A stretch of DNA of 64,000 nt from Ambrosia x helenae. Its lineage: Eukaryota > Streptophyta > Magnoliopsida > Asterales > Asteraceae. The stretch's first letter is position 1. Each line of letters opens with the position of its first letter. Made by a program: the position numbers and the translations under genes. The DNA is taken from positions 34,233,149-34,297,148 of the forward strand of contig CM061231.1 in the NCBI GenBank assembly GCA_030844895.1. Reading direction: 5' to 3'. This document shows positions 46,073 through 57,500 of the stretch, one piece after another. Under the pieces are notes generated by a model, which saw only the letters and a list, made by a program, of their open reading frames with translations, did no database searches and had not been told where the DNA came from.

Positions 46073-46673
46073 CTTCTGTCACAACATGAAACAAAAGATT
46101 TAGGCCTGCCCGTGGTATAACCCATTAGGAATTTCAAGAAACTAGATAGAGCCCCGCTCGGGTCCATCCGTCCAAGCCCAAAGTCCGCCAGGGATCCCAT
46201 GCATCACAGTTTATGATCTCGTGTGCACCCGACATGATAAACTGTTCCACATGGTCCTCCAGGCACGCTTTTAGTTTGAAGTTCAAGTCACCGAACACTA
46301 GCGCCCAATCATGGTATTATCATAAGTCTAGTACAAGGTAATATGCATAAGAGCGAGCGTGTCCATTAGGGCATAGAGGGGAGATGTCCAAACCCTTGGA
46401 CAGATCTCAAGAGTACGCCGAGGCTACCCCAATGTACACTGCCGTCAAGAAAGTTCAATAGTATATCGTTCGCCATCGGATTATAGTAAGGATGAGTCAA
46501 GAAATAGAATGATAAAGAGTAAATAGATGATGTAGCGTAGTAGATGATGACACCGACACCCGACAAGTCATATTGTTACCCACTTGCTAAGACTCAACTA
46601 ATTGTGACCGTCTAGTGTGTGCGACTCAGTTATAGACTAGACTCTACATGCAGTCTCAGTTCACTATAACCGT
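46073..46673 (-). other. Gypsy 5' leader
   Basis: Untranslated region between the primer-binding site and the gag ATG. No ORF of note; it would hold the packaging signal. Confidence 0.6.
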
Positions 46674-46687
46674 TGGCTCTGATACCA
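46674..46687 (-). promoter_or_regulatory. Gypsy primer-binding site (tRNA-iMet type)
   Basis: Minus-strand TGGTATCAGAGCCA, three bases after the 5' LTR end. Confidence 0.88.
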
Positions 46688-46690
46688 ATC

Positions 46691-49366
46691 TGTCACACCC
46701 TCAAATTCCACGTGCGGGGTTTTACCGCGAGGCGCGTGACACACCAGGATCTCAGTCAACGATCACAATAAACATACAACAAACATGCATTCAAGATTAT
46801 ATTTAAAACCAAAATATAATGCTTTGAGCTGTAAACCAGCAGCGGAAGCATTCTTGTTTACAACCAAAAGACATAATATTGTTTACAAAGACATTGTTTA
46901 ATATGTTCCCAAAATAATAGACGCCGTGCATGACCTCGTGCGCCTAGTCCGACAACCGCTACCTTAGCGACCTGAGAAAACATGCCAAAAATGTCAACAT
47001 ATAATGCTGGTGAGTTCACAGGTTTTCTTTTATAAAGTGTTGTCACAAGTTTTACAAAGATCATTCCCGTTAATACTATGTCATGAGAACGTTAGCTAGA
47101 CGTTAAGTGTTTTTACTACTACGGTTGGGAACCCATTACTAAACGTTTCCAAAAGTTGATACCAGCCCAGAATGACTGGGCTACCGATGCCTCGGTAACC
47201 CGATAGGTAGAGACAATATGCACCCGCCCCGCCCCGCCGTCGAGTGGGGTTTGTGAGGCCCAATAGATCTATCCACATTTCCCTCGTTGTGCGTGCCAGC
47301 ACATTCATGGTTTCCCCCTGGGACTTTCCATAAAAGCCGTATAGTAACATAAAGTGCCCATAGTATAACATGACCTTTAAATAGTTCGTACAAAGCATGT
47401 TTCTCCCCCAAAAGCAAAACAGTAAAAGTGGGGCTGTGAAACTCACCTTGGTTTGCGTTACTTGAAAATAGTTAAATGATTATGTTATGATAGCCCCAGA
47501 TAGCGGCGACCTATCATAAGATGCGTATAAGTATTGGACTAATAACCCGCAGGCTAACTAGTCCCCGAATGTCCAGACCGTGACCTTAAACGTTTGAAAA
47601 CACCTTTAACTGTTAGACCGACCGTGCCAGACAAGACCCGACATCCCATTGGTGACCCGACATCCCACGTGTTAGATAAATGCAAGACATCATGCAACAT
47701 ATGAAATTAAACACTTAGCACGCGCAACAATTCACCTATTCTAGCATAATATCCAATTAAACGCATAAACAGGTCCGAACACGTCTTACTAAGTCATTGG
47801 GTGTATCCCGGGGTTCCTAACATGTTCCTAGGTGTCAAATCGTGTTCCGGGATGTCAAAACGCGTTCACGACAGCAGTACATGCGATTAGGAAGGTTACA
47901 CGCGAGTAGGCAATAGCCTATAGGCGATTAGGGGGCCTAATCGCATGAAGTATAGGCGATTAGGGCCCAATCGCCCATAATCTCTGCACAATCGCCAATA
48001 GCTCAGGCGATTAGGATTCCTAATCGCCTGCAGCTGCTGTGTAACGGATTTTCGCGCGTTTAACCCTCCAAATCAGATCCGAAACATGTAACAACACCCA
48101 ATATCAAACCTAAATCATTTACCAACCCATTTCAAGCAAAAACCCCCAACATATCACTGATCTAGCATGTTCTATGCAATTATTTCCTAAAATGGCAAAG
48201 TACTAGGTTTCTTCTACCAACCTTATCTTTCCTTAAATGGAAATAATCAGATTTCAAGCTCTACAACATGTAACCCATAAAATCTCTGATCTAACACTTT
48301 CCTAGTGTGAATCCTAACAACATTGCATCAACAATCACACCATAATCATCCTAAATCCTCAAGAACATACAAATGGGTCAAAATATGCATTTTCTTCAAA
48401 ACACCATAATAATGGCTAAGATTCTAAGACAACCTTCCTAATGGCCTCTACATAACAGAAGTACACTCATATCTTAGAAACATTCATGTTAAAATCACCA
48501 ATAAGACCAACATTTGCATATAAACTTCACATATAACAAGCATTAAGGTGTATACTTGGTTTAAGACTCTTTTGAAAGGTTTTTAAAGACACATTTGGTA
48601 AAACAAGGTCTGGAACTTTGGGGGAACTCAAAATAACAACTTTACAAAGGTTAGGGATAAAGAACACACCTTGGATTTTGCTAAAGAAAGGTGTGTAAGC
48701 TTGGAGATGGTGATTTTTGTAGCAAAATGAGTTCCAGAGGTGTTCTAAGGTGTGTGGGTGGTTTGGGAGCAGCTAGGGTTGTTCTAGAGGTGTTTGGGGA
48801 GTTAAGGGTTCTATTTATAGGTGTTTTGACCCGGACCCTGCAGTATACGCGAGTAGCAGTCCTTTATACGCGATTGGGGGCCTAATCGCGTATAACATCA
48901 GGCGATTAGGTCCCAATCGCCTGTAATCTTCCCCTACTCGCCCCTTGTGCATGCGATTAGGAGTCCTCCCCAGCTCCTAATCGCCTATAAGGTCTGGAAT
49001 GGGTTTTTGGCGCGTTAAACACTATTTTAACATATTTAAACACGTATTCACATACCGATAAGTCACATAATGATTCCAAACATATAATGCATGATATCCA
49101 ACACGTTTACATCCGTTCACCAATTCCCGGGACTCGAGACTCGTGTGTGCGTTAGACCCGGCGATTCCACGAATCGCCGATCCTTGTACCCATAGTTATG
49201 GACCGACTCCCGATGACCCCGCGGATCATCATAACGACTCCCGATAATTCCCCCGAATCATCGTACCGACTCGACTGACCTCGTTAAGGACGTAATATGC
49301 ATGACTCGCTAAGGTAGACTTACTAGTTTAGTCAACGTTACTAACCTGAGTTTGCCGGGTGTCACA
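46691..49366 (-). repeat. Gypsy 5' LTR (2676 bp)
   Basis: Partner of 38580-41253. The TATA box CTATAAATAG is at 48811-48820 on the minus strand. The inverted GGCGATTAGG / CCTAATCGCC motifs at about 48845-48990 lie directly upstream of it, with a second cluster at about 47880-48035 downstream of the start. Confidence 0.95.
48811..48820 (-). promoter_or_regulatory. TATA box of the gypsy 5' LTR
   Basis: CTATAAATAG on the minus strand. Transcription would run left into gag, opposite to RopGEF. Confidence 0.65.
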
Positions 49367-49372
49367 TGGTTC

Positions 49373-49383
49373 CGGAATTTCAG
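49373..49383 (+). CDS. RopGEF exon 1, last 11 bases
   Basis: CGGAATTTCAG continues the codons broken at 38579 (GGT-TCC-GGA-ATT-TCA-G) and is followed by the donor GTTAGT. Phase 1 matches the acceptor at 53479. Confidence 0.85.
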
Positions 49384-49680
49384 GTTAGTAACTCAAATGT
49401 TGGCTTGTTTGATGCTTAATTGTCAAGAGGTTTTGTTATTTGAGTGTACATAATACTTCAACTTTGTATGTAGAGTTATTAAATTGTATGCCATTTTTTA
49501 TTATCTTTTTTGGTATTCTTAAAACGAACATTTGCAAATTTTATATATATTTAAAATTTAAAATTAAATTATAATATTAGAAGATTATGAGTAACCTGAA
49601 GTCAGTCGACCACTCCAAACCTCGAGTAATCCTCACACGTGCCTAAAAGGATTTAATATTGGACTTCTAGTTTTGTTGCT

Positions 49681-49897
49681 GATGAAGCCTAGTTCAGTTG
49701 GTAAAATTGAGGGGAGTTAGAGTGGAGACTATGTGAAGGTTGAGGTTCGATTCCGCTCAGAGCCATATATGTATCACATGTGGGGGTTCCCATGAGGAGA
49801 TCCTCAATTCAGGTGGGATGGATAAACAGTACAGGCTGGCCCAGGGTATTAGACGGAGCTCTACCAGCTGCATCACTTGCCGTTTAAAAAAAGTTAA
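49681..49897 (+). repeat. tRNA-derived SINE in RopGEF intron 1
   Basis: Box A TAGTTCAGTTGG (49690-49701) and box B GGTTCGATTCC (49744-49754) stand at the spacing of an RNA polymerase III promoter. They are followed by an unrelated body and a short TTTAAAAAAAG tail. The tRNA fold is not complete, so it is a SINE and not a tRNA gene. Ends are approximate. Confidence 0.7.
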
Positions 49898-51028
49898 TAT
49901 TTAATACACTACTTTTAGCATTTTAAATTGGGTCTGGAGTAGCTTTGTATAACCAAAATCAAGTTTGAAAAGTGTTTCAATTAAGACATTTAAACTTTTA
50001 TTTTATCTCAATTAGGTCACTTAACTTTTACTTTTATATAAACTAGATATTTGTCAGCCGCGCGTTGCGGCGGCGGGGCAAAGTATTTGTCAAGTTCATT
50101 TAAATCGAACATAACCCGCGGTTGGGCAAAGTATTTGTCAAGATCGTTTAAATCGATCGTAAATTTTACGATTTTATATTGGGTCATAAAGTCAGTGAAC
50201 CATGCCGTGGCCATTGTAGTACAAACTTTACAAACTATATCGTTCTCATGGAGCTAAGTACAGTGGCTACATATAAATTATAACTCATGAGACACTTAAA
50301 GCCACTCGGTGAAAATAATATCATTTAGAGATAAAGTTGAAACTTAAGCTGGTAACGAACACAATTAAATTGTATATAATTAAAAATCACCTTGATGACG
50401 ATACGTCTAACAATCCCAATGTTAACCTCTTACAACCTATTTTTTATGACATTAAATAGGCCTTAGTTTCATCCTGTACGCAAAACCAAAGAAAGAGGAG
50501 TCAAGTCTGATTTCCTTAATTCTGAAAAGAACCCAGTACTTGAAGCATCCATCAACATGTCCCACATATCTGCTTAATAGCATATGTAAATAAGATTTGA
50601 GAAACTTACGACTATGATTAAGAATCTAAGAGCACCAGAATGTCGACCAATGAAGCATGGCGTGCAAATGCAACATCAGAAGCATGTTGGGTAGAGCATA
50701 AAAAAGTGCACCGATCTTAGTGTAATCTCACTAATGTCCTTATGTTCTTTCCGATACATGTTCAACATGGCAAAAAAAATGACTTCTAAACACGACCAAC
50801 TCATCCAAAAACATGACAATGCATTGCATACCATAAGAACATCAAAAGTAATTTTCATGTTAAGAAAGGAAAAAAAATACAAATTGACATATTACGCCGC
50901 ATCCAACTCGAGCTTATGAAGAATACTTTGAACCTGGTTAAAACTTAAAAGTAAATAAATAATCATAAATACAGAACTTGTTTCGTAAAGTGTTTTTTTT
51001 TTTTTTGTTCATCACCATGACTATGTGT
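49898..51028. other. RopGEF intron 1; no gene, one Helitron-like motif
   Basis: AT-rich intron sequence. Around 50040-50160, CGCGCGTTGCGGCGG is followed by two tandem copies of GGGCAAAGTATTTGTCAAG. Such GC-rich hairpins near CTAG occur at the ends of some plant Helitrons, but no matching terminus was found. Confidence 0.35.
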
Positions 51029-51036
51029 GTTCAATA

Positions 51037-51684
51037 CATAGTCACATAATTCGCGGTTCGCTCCGGTTCGGGTACGAGGTTCGGGTTCGCGATTCGCTAG
51101 ATGGAACGAATTCGGTACGGAGGAGGGTAGGTTCATTTCGGTACGATACGATACGGTGTACCATTGCGTCCGGTTCGTTATATACAAATTAAAATAAAAA
51201 TTACTAAATTCATTAATCAAAATAACCAAAGTCCAAAATTTCATATTACCAAATTAGATATCTGAGAATACTTTTAGTTTAAATATGATAAATGCTTAAA
51301 GTTTAAGGGTCCTGATGTAAGTTTCAAAGTTACAAAATAAAGAGGCTGTTATATTCTCTTCCTGTAACCCTAATTTTTAACTTGGCCTCCATCTTCTTCT
51401 CCATTCATGAACTATTTCTTCAGTCCTCACCATCAGGCCTCCAATCGCTACTGCCAGGTAAGTGTTCATCTCTGTTCCACCCTAATTTTTCTTGAATCCG
51501 CATCTGTAGTTGCTATAGCGGGCGCTACTCTTGCAATTGACAACGCAAATTGATTATCCCCAAACTTCCGAATTGGAACCCTAATTCGCGAAGTTATACC
51601 GAATTGGTACGTATACGAATTGCGTATGGTACGAAACGTACCAATTCGAAATCCGCTTCAAATCTAGCGAATTGTGTGACTATG
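51037..51684. mobile_element. hAT-type element (648 bp) carrying a gene-like fragment
   Basis: The ends are CATAGTCACATAATTCGC and, inverted, CATAGTCACACAATTCGC. The exact 8-bp target duplication GTTCAATA lies at 51029-51036 and 51685-51692. Subterminal regions repeat TTCGG(T/G)TACG-type motifs, typical of hAT transposase sites. The interior (about 51350-51480) looks like the start of a host gene: a telo-box-like TGTAACCCTAAT, a pyrimidine-rich leader and a donor CAG|GTAAGT at about 51457. No transposase. Confidence 0.85.
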
Positions 51685-51915
51685 GTTCAATATATGCCAC
51701 AGTATCATTTAATATAGATTTCACATCCATGACTACAATATCTTACTATCTGTATTCAATATATGCCATTTTTTTTTTGTAAAACCTTAAAAGCTAAAAA
51801 TGTAACTACCTGAATATGATCATGTATGGAAGATTAACACATCTTCAAGTTTTGATGTTTCATTACATCGTATCCTTCATAGGTAAACAAATAATAATAT
51901 AATAAACATCTCAGG

Positions 51916-52366
51916 TAGGGCTGGCAATTTAGACACGAACACGATAACCTGATACGAACCTACACGATTTTAACAGGTTTCGTGTTTGGCCTTAATAGGT
52001 TTCGTGTCTATAACAGGTCGACACGTTAAGACCTGTTTATTTTCGTGTCGTGTTCGTGTTTACCTGTTTCGTGTTCGTGTACGTGTCTTAACAGGTCTTG
52101 TCGTGTCTTATCGTGTTTCTTATCATGTCTTGTCGTGTCTTATCGTGTTTTATCGTGTCCTGTCGTGATAACTTATTTTAGTAGGTGTTCCTTATCGTGT
52201 CTTGTCGTGTCTTATCGAGTTAACCTGTTATACACAGGTCCGTGTTCGTGTTTGAAAAAAATTACACGATTAGATTTCGTGTCGTGTTCGTGTTTACAAG
52301 TTTCGTGTTCGTGTCTTAACAGGTTCGTGTCTTAACAGGTTCGTGTAACCTGTTATGCCAGCCCTA
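51916..52366. mobile_element. hAT MITE (451 bp) filled with CGTGT repeats
   Basis: Perfect 11-bp TIRs TAGGGCTGGCA / TGCCAGCCCTA and the exact 8-bp duplication ATCTCAGG at 51908-51915 and 52367-52374. The body is mostly short repeats of (T)CGTGT(T/C) and AACAGGT. Non-coding. Confidence 0.92.
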
Positions 52367-52374
52367 ATCTCAGG

Positions 52375-53478
52375 TAAGCAACAACCCAAACAGTCAAACA
52401 CAAACACAAATCGTAACATGTAGGCCAAAATCAAAACTCTAGTTTTAAGAGACTCACCTTAGTTGCCGATCTCGGCCGACACTCTGCTTATTTCATCGTT
52501 TGTAGTTCCGATTCAATCGCCGGAAACTATCCCTTGCCGGAAGCGCCACCTACCGAAATCGTAGCCATCGTCGGCATCCTCTGTCACAAAGACCATCGTT
52601 ATCATCGATTGCCACCATTTGTATTTTACTTTTTAAACTTCTAATCAAGGGTTGACCCTTCCATCTTGAAATAAATTATGACCGGCCTGCCACCACCATG
52701 TTTGCCACGACAAAAACTCTTAGCCTGCAAGGTTCCCTGCGCAAGATCGTCACCGGGCCGGTTGAGGTTCGCTGAAGCGGTAGAGGTGGCGCCATGGAGA
52801 TGTTTGCTGGTGCGGTGGATGTGTGACAGTATGAGACGGTTGGTGTCGATGAGGGTTTGAGAGAGAGACTTACAAAGGTAGGTAGGTAATGAGAGAGAAA
52901 GTGACAGGCTTGGTAGGTAAAAAAATAAAAGAAGAAACATGTGAAAGTGACGCAACGAAAAAACCCAAACTTTGGTGGCGTAAATCTAAAAGCAAGAAAA
53001 GGAGCTGGTGCAAATATATGATTCAAATTGATATATATAATAATTAGATGTTCTTTCATCTATTTCTTAGGTAATCACGGTGGTGTAACGTTTTGTTTCT
53101 TTCTTTTTTTCCTATTTATTAATGCTGGTGTTGAGTGATGACGTGGATTTTAACATATATTTTTATTATTTTTTTTAGTGTAATAAACATTTTAATATTT
53201 GCTTTTTTAATATAATTATTTAAAATCTCAACCCTAACTTCTTATCCTCCATTTCATTCTTGACATATATAAAATTCGACAAGGCTCGATTTGAATGTTA
53301 AATTACATAACTTGGACAAAGTGATACATATGTCCTAATTGGTAACATTTTTGAAAATTGGTTACCATTTTTCCCTTTTAAACTACTGTTAATTTTAGCA
53401 TATTTAACCAAATAAACTATCATTATATGGCCTGTTACTGTGGTTTATTTTTTTTGACGAAAAATCATTTGCATGTAG
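52375..53478. other. Remainder of RopGEF intron 1; no gene seen
   Basis: The stretch 52450-52990 is GC-richer with short ORFs on both strands that resemble no family I know. The rest is AT-rich intron up to the acceptor TGTAG at 53478. Confidence 0.4.
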
Positions 53479-53595
53479 AAATGGAGTTGATGAAAGAGAG
53501 ATTTGCTAAACTGTTGCTTGGTGAAGACGTGTCTGGTTGTGGCAAAGGGGTTTGCTCGGCTTTGGCAATTTCAAATGCCTTTACAAATCTTTATG
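53479..53595 (+). CDS. RopGEF exon 2
   Basis: Begins the PRONE domain: MELMKERFAKLLLGED to NAFTNLY. Acceptor TGTAG|AAATGG, donor TTATG|GTAAT (phase 1). Confidence 0.93.
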
Positions 53596-53693
53596 GTAAT
53601 TCTAATCCTTGTTCACTTTAATGTTTATAACTGAAGAATTCAGAACATGTTTATGTGATCAATATATGGGTATTGATTTAATTGTTTGAGCAG

Positions 53694-53923
53694 CCTCTGT
53701 ATTTGGTCAATTTTGGAGATTAGAACCATTGCAATATGAGAAGAAACAAATGTGGCAAAGAGAGATGGATTATCTACTTTGTGTCTGTGATCACATCGTT
53801 GAATTGATACCTTCATCGCAAACGCTTCCAAATGGAAGTAAGCTCGAGATCATGACTAGCAGACCAAGATCTGACATTTGTATCAACCTCCCAGCTCTAC
53901 GTAAACTAGACAACATGCTTCTG
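53694..53923 (+). CDS. RopGEF exon 3
   Basis: Encodes SVFGQFWRLEPL through PALRKLDNMLL. Acceptor GAGCAG|CCTCTG, donor CTTCTG|GTTAGT (phase 0). Confidence 0.93.
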
Positions 53924-53961
53924 GTTAGTGTTCACTTTTGTTTGTAGTGCACTATAGAATT

Positions 53962-54313
53962 TAGGGGTATGTCTTGGTTTGGGTCAGGTTTTGGTACAAA
54001 CTGAACTAAAATAAAGAATTCGGTTTCATGTAACTGTATGGTTTCTTTTTAGGTTTTCGGTTTGACGTATGCGTTGGTTTGATTATAGTCGGTTTTCAAT
54101 TTTACATTCGGTTTGAAATGTTTCGACTTGAAAAAAACTAGCCTAAAACAATGATTTCGGGTCAAATATTTTGGACCAAATCAATGAGTTAGCGCCATAG
54201 TTTAATAACAAACATTCAAACAAGTTAAGGTTTAGTTCTTTTGTATTGTTGTATTTCAGTTCGGTTTTGTCAGTTATTTTGTTTAGGTTAATGAGTCACT
54301 TTGCTCATCCCTA
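53962..54313. mobile_element. hAT MITE (352 bp) in RopGEF intron 3
   Basis: Starts TAGGGGTATG, ends CATCCCTA, and is flanked by the exact 8-bp duplication ATAGAATT (53954-53961 and 54314-54321). Rich in CGGTTT/GGTTTG subterminal repeats. Non-coding. Confidence 0.88.
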
Positions 54314-54322
54314 ATAGAATTC

Positions 54323-54557
54323 TGTGAGATCTCAGGATCGTTTGAGGGTTTGAGATTGAGAGAGGATTAATGAGACACAAAAGATTCATTACATACAATG
54401 AAATGATATGTTTCCAAGGTATTTATACATACAAAGGGGTGTGTCCCTTGACACATAACCGACACAACAGTTGGATATAACCGCCATAACTAATATCTAA
54501 CTTAGGATAAGTATTATACTTAGGATAAATGTGAAATCAAGTAATTATATTCTAACA
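54323..54557 (-). repeat. Copia 3' LTR (235 bp)
   Basis: Begins TGTGAGATCTCAGG and ends TATATTCTAACA (plus strand). Pairs with 60524-60758. Confidence 0.93.
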
Positions 54558-57500
54558 TTTCCCCCCCCCCCTAATTCTTGATTTCCCCAAGATCTTCAAC
54601 TCTTCTGAGATTTACATCTCTATAAACTTTATCCTTGGTAATGCCTTGGTGAGGATGCCTGATTTATGCATCTCTCCACTGATATGATCAACTTTGTATC
54701 TGCTCATTCTCTATGCATTCTCTTATGAAATGATACATTGTGTTGATATGCTTTGATCTTCCATGAAACAAAAGATTCTTCATGAGATGAATTGCTGACT
54801 TTTTGTCTACTCGTAGAGTTATCTTCTTTGGTTTTTCACCTGCGAATTCACTTAGTACTCCTTGTAGCCATATTGCTTGACATGCTGCTAATGTAGCTGC
54901 CATAAATTTTGATTTACATGAGGATCATGCTACTGTACGTTGTTTCTTACTTGTCCATGTTATAGGTAAATCTCTGTAGCAGAATATTGTTCCTGTGGTT
55001 CCTCTTCCATCGTCTTGGTCTGTACCATAATTGTTATCACTGTATCCTATGATTTTTGCTTCGTTTCCTCTGGTGTATTGAATTCCATAATTCAATGTGC
55101 CTTTGATGTATCTTATCACATGTTTAACTGCTTTCATGTGAGTTGTTCTTGGCTTCTCCATAAATCTGCTCATGTATCTAACTGCGTAGGTAATATCTGG
55201 TCTTGTGTGTGTAAGGTACCTTAAGCTTCCCATTAGCTTTATATGTTTTGTCTTATTGATTGGTTCACTTTCATCTTCTTTAGTGAGCTTTAGACTTGAT
55301 TCCATTGCATATTTTGTTAGACTACAGCCTTCTAGTCCATCTTCCTTAATAACTTTCTTTGCGTAAGCTGATTGCTTCAATTGTATTCTTCCTTGTGCTC
55401 GGCGTACTTCTATCCGTAGAGAGTATGAGAGTGGTCCTAAATCACTCATCTCAAACTTGCCTTGCATTTCTTTCTTGAAGCTTGATATGTCCTTCATTTA
55501 ACTTCCTGTCACTATTATGTCACCGACATAAACTCCTATAATTATCGTTGACTACTTTGAAGTTCTCTTGTACAGTGCTTGTTCTTGTGGACATCTTATA
55601 AATCCAATTTCTTTTAGGATGTTGTTCAGCCTCAAATTCCATGCTCTTGGTTCTTACTTCAAACCGTATAGAGCTTCTTTAGTTTGTAGACTAGGTTCTC
55701 TTTTCCTTTCTTTACGAATCCATCTGGTTGTGATACGTAGACATCTTCCATTAGTTCACCATGTAAGAATGCTGATTTACATCTAAGTTATGTACTTGCC
55801 ATCCTTTCTGTGTTGTCAATGCTAGTAGTGGCCTGATTGTTTCCATTCTTGCAACGGGTGCAAATACTTCGCTGTAGTCGATACCTTCTTGTTGTACATA
55901 CCATTTTGCTACTAATGTAGCCTTGTGTTTGGTGATCTGTCCACTTACGTCTCTCTTGACTTTAAATGACTATTTTACACCTATTGGTTTCTGACTTGCG
56001 GGGAGTGTAGTCAGTGTCCAAGTCTTGTTCTTTTCTATAGAGTCTATCTCTATTGATGCACTTTGTGTGTGGTTGTCGCTGTCGAATAGACTAGGGTTGA
56101 GTCTTAGCTGAATATAGTGTAATACATGAGATTGTGGTGATTCATAAGGGCATTTATGGATCTAATGCATTTATTTAAGTCGACCAAGCAAATGAGGAAA
56201 CTCATTCTTACTATCGTTAGGTCGAATGAGAATTCAAGTTTCTCATTCGTGCTTTGTTTGGTACGAATGGCTTCATTCATGCCTTCGAGGCTACGAATGA
56301 GGATGGCCTATAAATAGCAATCTCATGTGTTGAGTTCATTAACATTGTGAGTTTATGCTTTGAATTGTCTCTAGGGGAGATCATGCCCGATCTCCCTGGC
56401 CCCGAGATAGATGTTTATCCTACTGATGACAGTGTCTGTAACTGTTTCTGTTATAATACGAATCTGTGTTGACATGGTTTTCATCTATTTCTGTTTCGTC
56501 TCCAATCTCTGTCTAAAACCGAGCTTTAATTAGTTAAATGATTCTGTAAATGGTTCTAAACCGTTTTCACAATCTCGCTTTCCATTGCTTCTATCCATTG
56601 TGGGTAATCTGCTGCTTCTTTGTAATTTGCAGGTTCTTCATCATATTCAAAATATAGATGTTCATAATCTTCTGGTCTAAGAGGTTCTATGGCTGCATAG
56701 ATGTCACTAAGTGATCTAAGGGCTCGTACTAGTCTATGTTGGGAGCCTGGTGAGTCTTCTAACTCATGAATGGTTGATTCAACTCTGGATCACTTATAGG
56801 TGTCTCTTGAACTGTTATTGGAGTTCTTGTAGCTGTGATTGGACTACTGAAATCTTCATTATTACTTTGTTGATCTTCATTGTCTTCGTTACATTGCTCT
56901 TGTACAACTTCATTTCTTGATCTCCAAAAATCTCAAATCTTGTCCATGATGGTTCGTTGTTACCTCCTTCTTTTAAGTAGTTGCCCCAATCCCATGGTTA
57001 ATTCTCAATGAATTGGACATCTCTACTGATACATATCTTTTCTTCTATGGGATCATATAATCTATAGGCTTTTGAACCATTTTCATTTCCTAGATATAAC
57101 ATTTTCTTACTTCTATCTTCTAACTTCTTCAAATAGGGCGTTGTCACCTTCACATATGCTATGCATCCAAATACTCTAATGTGCTTGATATTGGGTGCCT
57201 TGCCATTTATTGCTTCGTAGGGTGTCATTCCCTGTAGTGCTTTGGTAGGAACACGATAAAGTATATAAATTGCTTGTCGTGTTGCTTCTGCCCATAATTT
57301 ATGTGGTACTTCATAGCCTTTAACATGTTTCTTGTCATACTCATTACTGAACAATTTTTCCTTTCTACTACACCATTTTGCTGAGGTGTATAAGGTGTTG
57401 TGAGCTGTCTAAGAATTCCTTTGTCTTCACAATACGTGGTAAGTGCTTTGGAAGTAAATTCTCCTCCACAATCCGTTCTTAATCTCTTGAGCTTGTAAGA

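Larger units (their letters stand above)
38580..49366 (-). mobile_element. Chromodomain Ty3-gypsy (Tekay/Del-like) element in RopGEF exon 1
   Basis: A full-length 10.8 kb minus-strand element. LTRs are 38580-41253 and 46691-49366, each starting TGTCACACCC and ending GGGTGTCACA on the plus strand. GGTTC flanks it at 38575-38579 and 49368-49372. One extra T at 49367 separates the right copy. It has a tRNA-iMet primer site, a polypurine tract, and gag, protease, RT, RNase H, integrase and a chromodomain. I noticed only about two substitutions and five single-base length differences between the LTRs, so the insertion is very recent. Long LTRs and a C-terminal chromodomain fit the Tekay/Del chromoviruses. 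Confidence 0.95.

Noticed and set aside
46674..46690. tRNA gene fragment
   Set aside because: TGGTATCAGAGCC here and at 28432 and 18875 are retrotransposon primer-binding sites directly next to LTRs.
49681..49760. Functional tRNA gene
   Set aside because: Box A and B are present, but the arms do not form a cloverleaf and an unrelated body follows; a SINE explains it better.
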